Assembly: GCA_022843505.1 (NCBI GenBank)
Contig: JALHNN010000211.1
Coordinates: forward strand, 1 to 5,496
Length of the DNA: 5,496 nt
Source: Sulfuritalea sp.
GTDB lineage: Bacteria > Pseudomonadota > Gammaproteobacteria > Burkholderiales > Rhodocyclaceae
Direction of reading: 5' to 3'
Shown here: positions 4,346 through 5,496 of the stretch, one piece after another
Layout of the letters: every line of letters starts with the position of its first letter
How positions within the stretch are numbered: position 1 is the first letter of the stretch
Notes under the pieces: generated by a model
Told to the model about the DNA's origin: nothing
The model's database searches: none
The model's input: only the letters and a program-made list of their open reading frames with translations
Translations under genes and position numbers: made by a program

Positions 4346-5496
4346 TCAGCCCAGCCAGCGGCGGGCGTTTCTGAACATCTCCAGCCACGGCGAGTCATCA
4401 CCGAGAGTGTCCGGATGCCATGACATCTGCACCGTGCGGAAGGTGCGCTCGGGGTGCGGCATCATGATGGTGAAGCGGCCATCGGCGGTGGTGACGCCAG
4501 CCAAGCCCTCTGGCGAACCATTGGGATTGAAGGGATAGGTCGTCGCCACGGCACCGCGGTTGTCGATATAGCGCAGGGCGGTGAGCACCCTGCCCTGCGC
4601 CGCGGCCGCGGCAAACTCGGCGCGGCCCTCGCCATGGCTCACCACCACCGGCAGCTTCGAGCCGGCCATGCCGGCAAGGAAGATCGACGGCGATTGCGGA
4701 ATCTCGACCATCACCACCCGCGCCTCGAACTGCTCGCTACGGTTGCGCTGGAACGTGGGCCAATCCTGGGCCCCGGGGATGATGGGAGAGAAGTGGGCCA
4801 TCATCTGGCAGCCGTTGCACACACCCAGCGCGAAGCTGTCGCCGCGCTGGAAGAAAGCGGTGAATTCGTCGCGCAGGCGCTCGTGGAACAGCACCGACTT
4901 GGCCCAACCCTGGCCGGCGCCGAGCACGTCGCCGTAGGAAAAGCCGCCGCAGGCGGCGAAACCCTTGAAGTCCGCCAGATGGACGCGCCCGGCCTGCAGG
5001 TCGGACATGTGCACGTCGTAGGGCGCGAAGCCGGCGCGCTCGAAGGCGGCGGCCATTTCGACATGACCGTTAACCCCCTGTTCCCTGAGTATTGCGATCT
5101 TCGGCCGCGCACCGCTGGCGACGAAGGGCGCCGCGCTGAAGGTGGCGACAACCGACAGACCGGGATTGCCGGCATCGGCCAGCGCATCGAATTCCTCGCG
5201 GGCGCAGGTCGGGTCATCGCGCAAGCTGGCGATCTGGAAGCTGACTTCGCTCCAGGCCTGCTGCAGCTCGGCGCGCTTGGCCGCGAACACCGGCTTGGCG
5301 TTGCGCCAGATGCGCACCTCATCGGCCGTGTTGGTGCCGCCGATGGCGTGGGTGCAGGCACCCAGGCCGGCATCGCGCAGCACCTGCATCACGGCGCTGC
5401 GTTCCTCGCGCCGGATCTGGATCACGGCGCCGAGTTCCTCGGTGAACAGGGCCGCCATCATCCGCTCGCGCAGGCGCCCGGCGATCTGCGGAAAGA
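4346..5496 (-). CDS. purL: Phosphoribosylformylglycinamidine synthase PurL, C-terminal 382 residues (partial)
   Basis: The frame enters from the window edge (first full codon at 5494-5492) and stops with TGA at 4348-4346. It is the C-terminal part of the large single-chain enzyme (about 1,300 residues in proteobacteria) that makes FGAM from FGAR, glutamine and ATP in de novo purine synthesis. Visible residues 1-118 belong to the end of the synthetase half (FTEELGAVIQ; GGTNTADEVRI). From about 130 the triad-type glutaminase domain begins (RPKIAILREQGVNG), with CGGFSYGDVLGAG, the nucleophile Cys226 in GVCNGCQMM (codon 4819-4817), VVVSHGEGRAEF, and the His347/Glu349 pair in PHPER. It ends with the usual WLEMFRNARRWLG. 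All catalytic residues are intact. An internal ATG at 5461 would give a shorter frame, but the coding sequence clearly continues upstream of it. The gene converges on the operon to its left, separated by a terminator. Confidence 0.97.
   Translation of the reverse strand, partial: FPQIAGRLRERMMAALFTEELGAVIQIRREERSAVMQVLRDAGLGACTHAIGGTNTADEVRIWRNAKPVFAAKRAELQQAWSEVSFQIASLRDDPTCAREEFDALADAGNPGLSVVATFSAAPFVASGARPKIAILREQGVNGHVEMAAAFERAGFAPYDVHMSDLQAGRVHLADFKGFAACGGFSYGDVLGAGQGWAKSVLFHERLRDEFTAFFQRGDSFALGVCNGCQMMAHFSPIIPGAQDWPTFQRNRSEQFEARVVMVEIPQSPSIFLAGMAGSKLPVVVSHGEGRAEFAAAAAQGRVLTALRYIDNRGAVATTYPFNPNGSPEGLAGVTTADGRFTIMMPHPERTFRTVQMSWHPDTLGDDSPWLEMFRNARRWLG

Overview
The window is GC-rich chromosomal DNA with densely packed housekeeping genes. 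The proteins and their order (long single-chain PurL, then a PpiC/PrsA-type foldase, BolA, YciI, YciB, MsrB and a DadA-type flavoenzyme) suggest a betaproteobacterium, probably near the Rhodocyclales. That placement rests on remembered gene order and protein style, not on a search. No tRNA, rRNA, CRISPR array, insertion sequence, phage gene or plasmid gene was found.

Layout. Positions 1-1002 (minus strand) hold the first 334 codons of a DadA-family FAD-dependent D-amino acid dehydrogenase, cut by the window edge. A short divergent promoter region (about 1003-1085) separates it from msrB (1086-1526, plus). The 3' end of msrB and the gap after it (about 1444-1578) hold two strong inverted repeats and a good promoter. 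One repeat is AT-rich and starts inside the catalytic-cysteine codon. The other is GC-rich and REP-like. Then comes a tight plus-strand run: yciB (1579-2148), yciI (2179-2484), bolA (2481-2744, ATGA overlap with yciI) and a secreted parvulin-type peptidyl-prolyl isomerase (2771-3577). An unrecognised exported Ala/Gln-rich protein follows (3625-4263). A stable hairpin terminator (4287-4314) lies between it and the convergent purL on the minus strand (4346 to beyond 5496), of which the C-terminal glutaminase part is visible.

How the genes fit together. The yciB-yciI-bolA-isomerase run looks like one operon with an envelope and stress flavour: an inner-membrane protein linked to cell-envelope synthesis and septation, a small YciI protein, an iron-sulfur/morphology-linked BolA, and a periplasmic foldase. 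MsrB repairs oxidised methionine. PurL (purines) and DadA (amino-acid catabolism) are metabolic neighbours in the opposite orientation. The exported protein may be cotranscribed with the foldase and could be a client, but this is only positional.

No undescribed multi-gene system is visible. The most unusual items are the palindrome built into the msrB active-site codons and its repeat-derived C-terminal tail, the likely leaderless start of yciB, and the Asn-Pro-punctuated helical repeats of the unknown exported protein.
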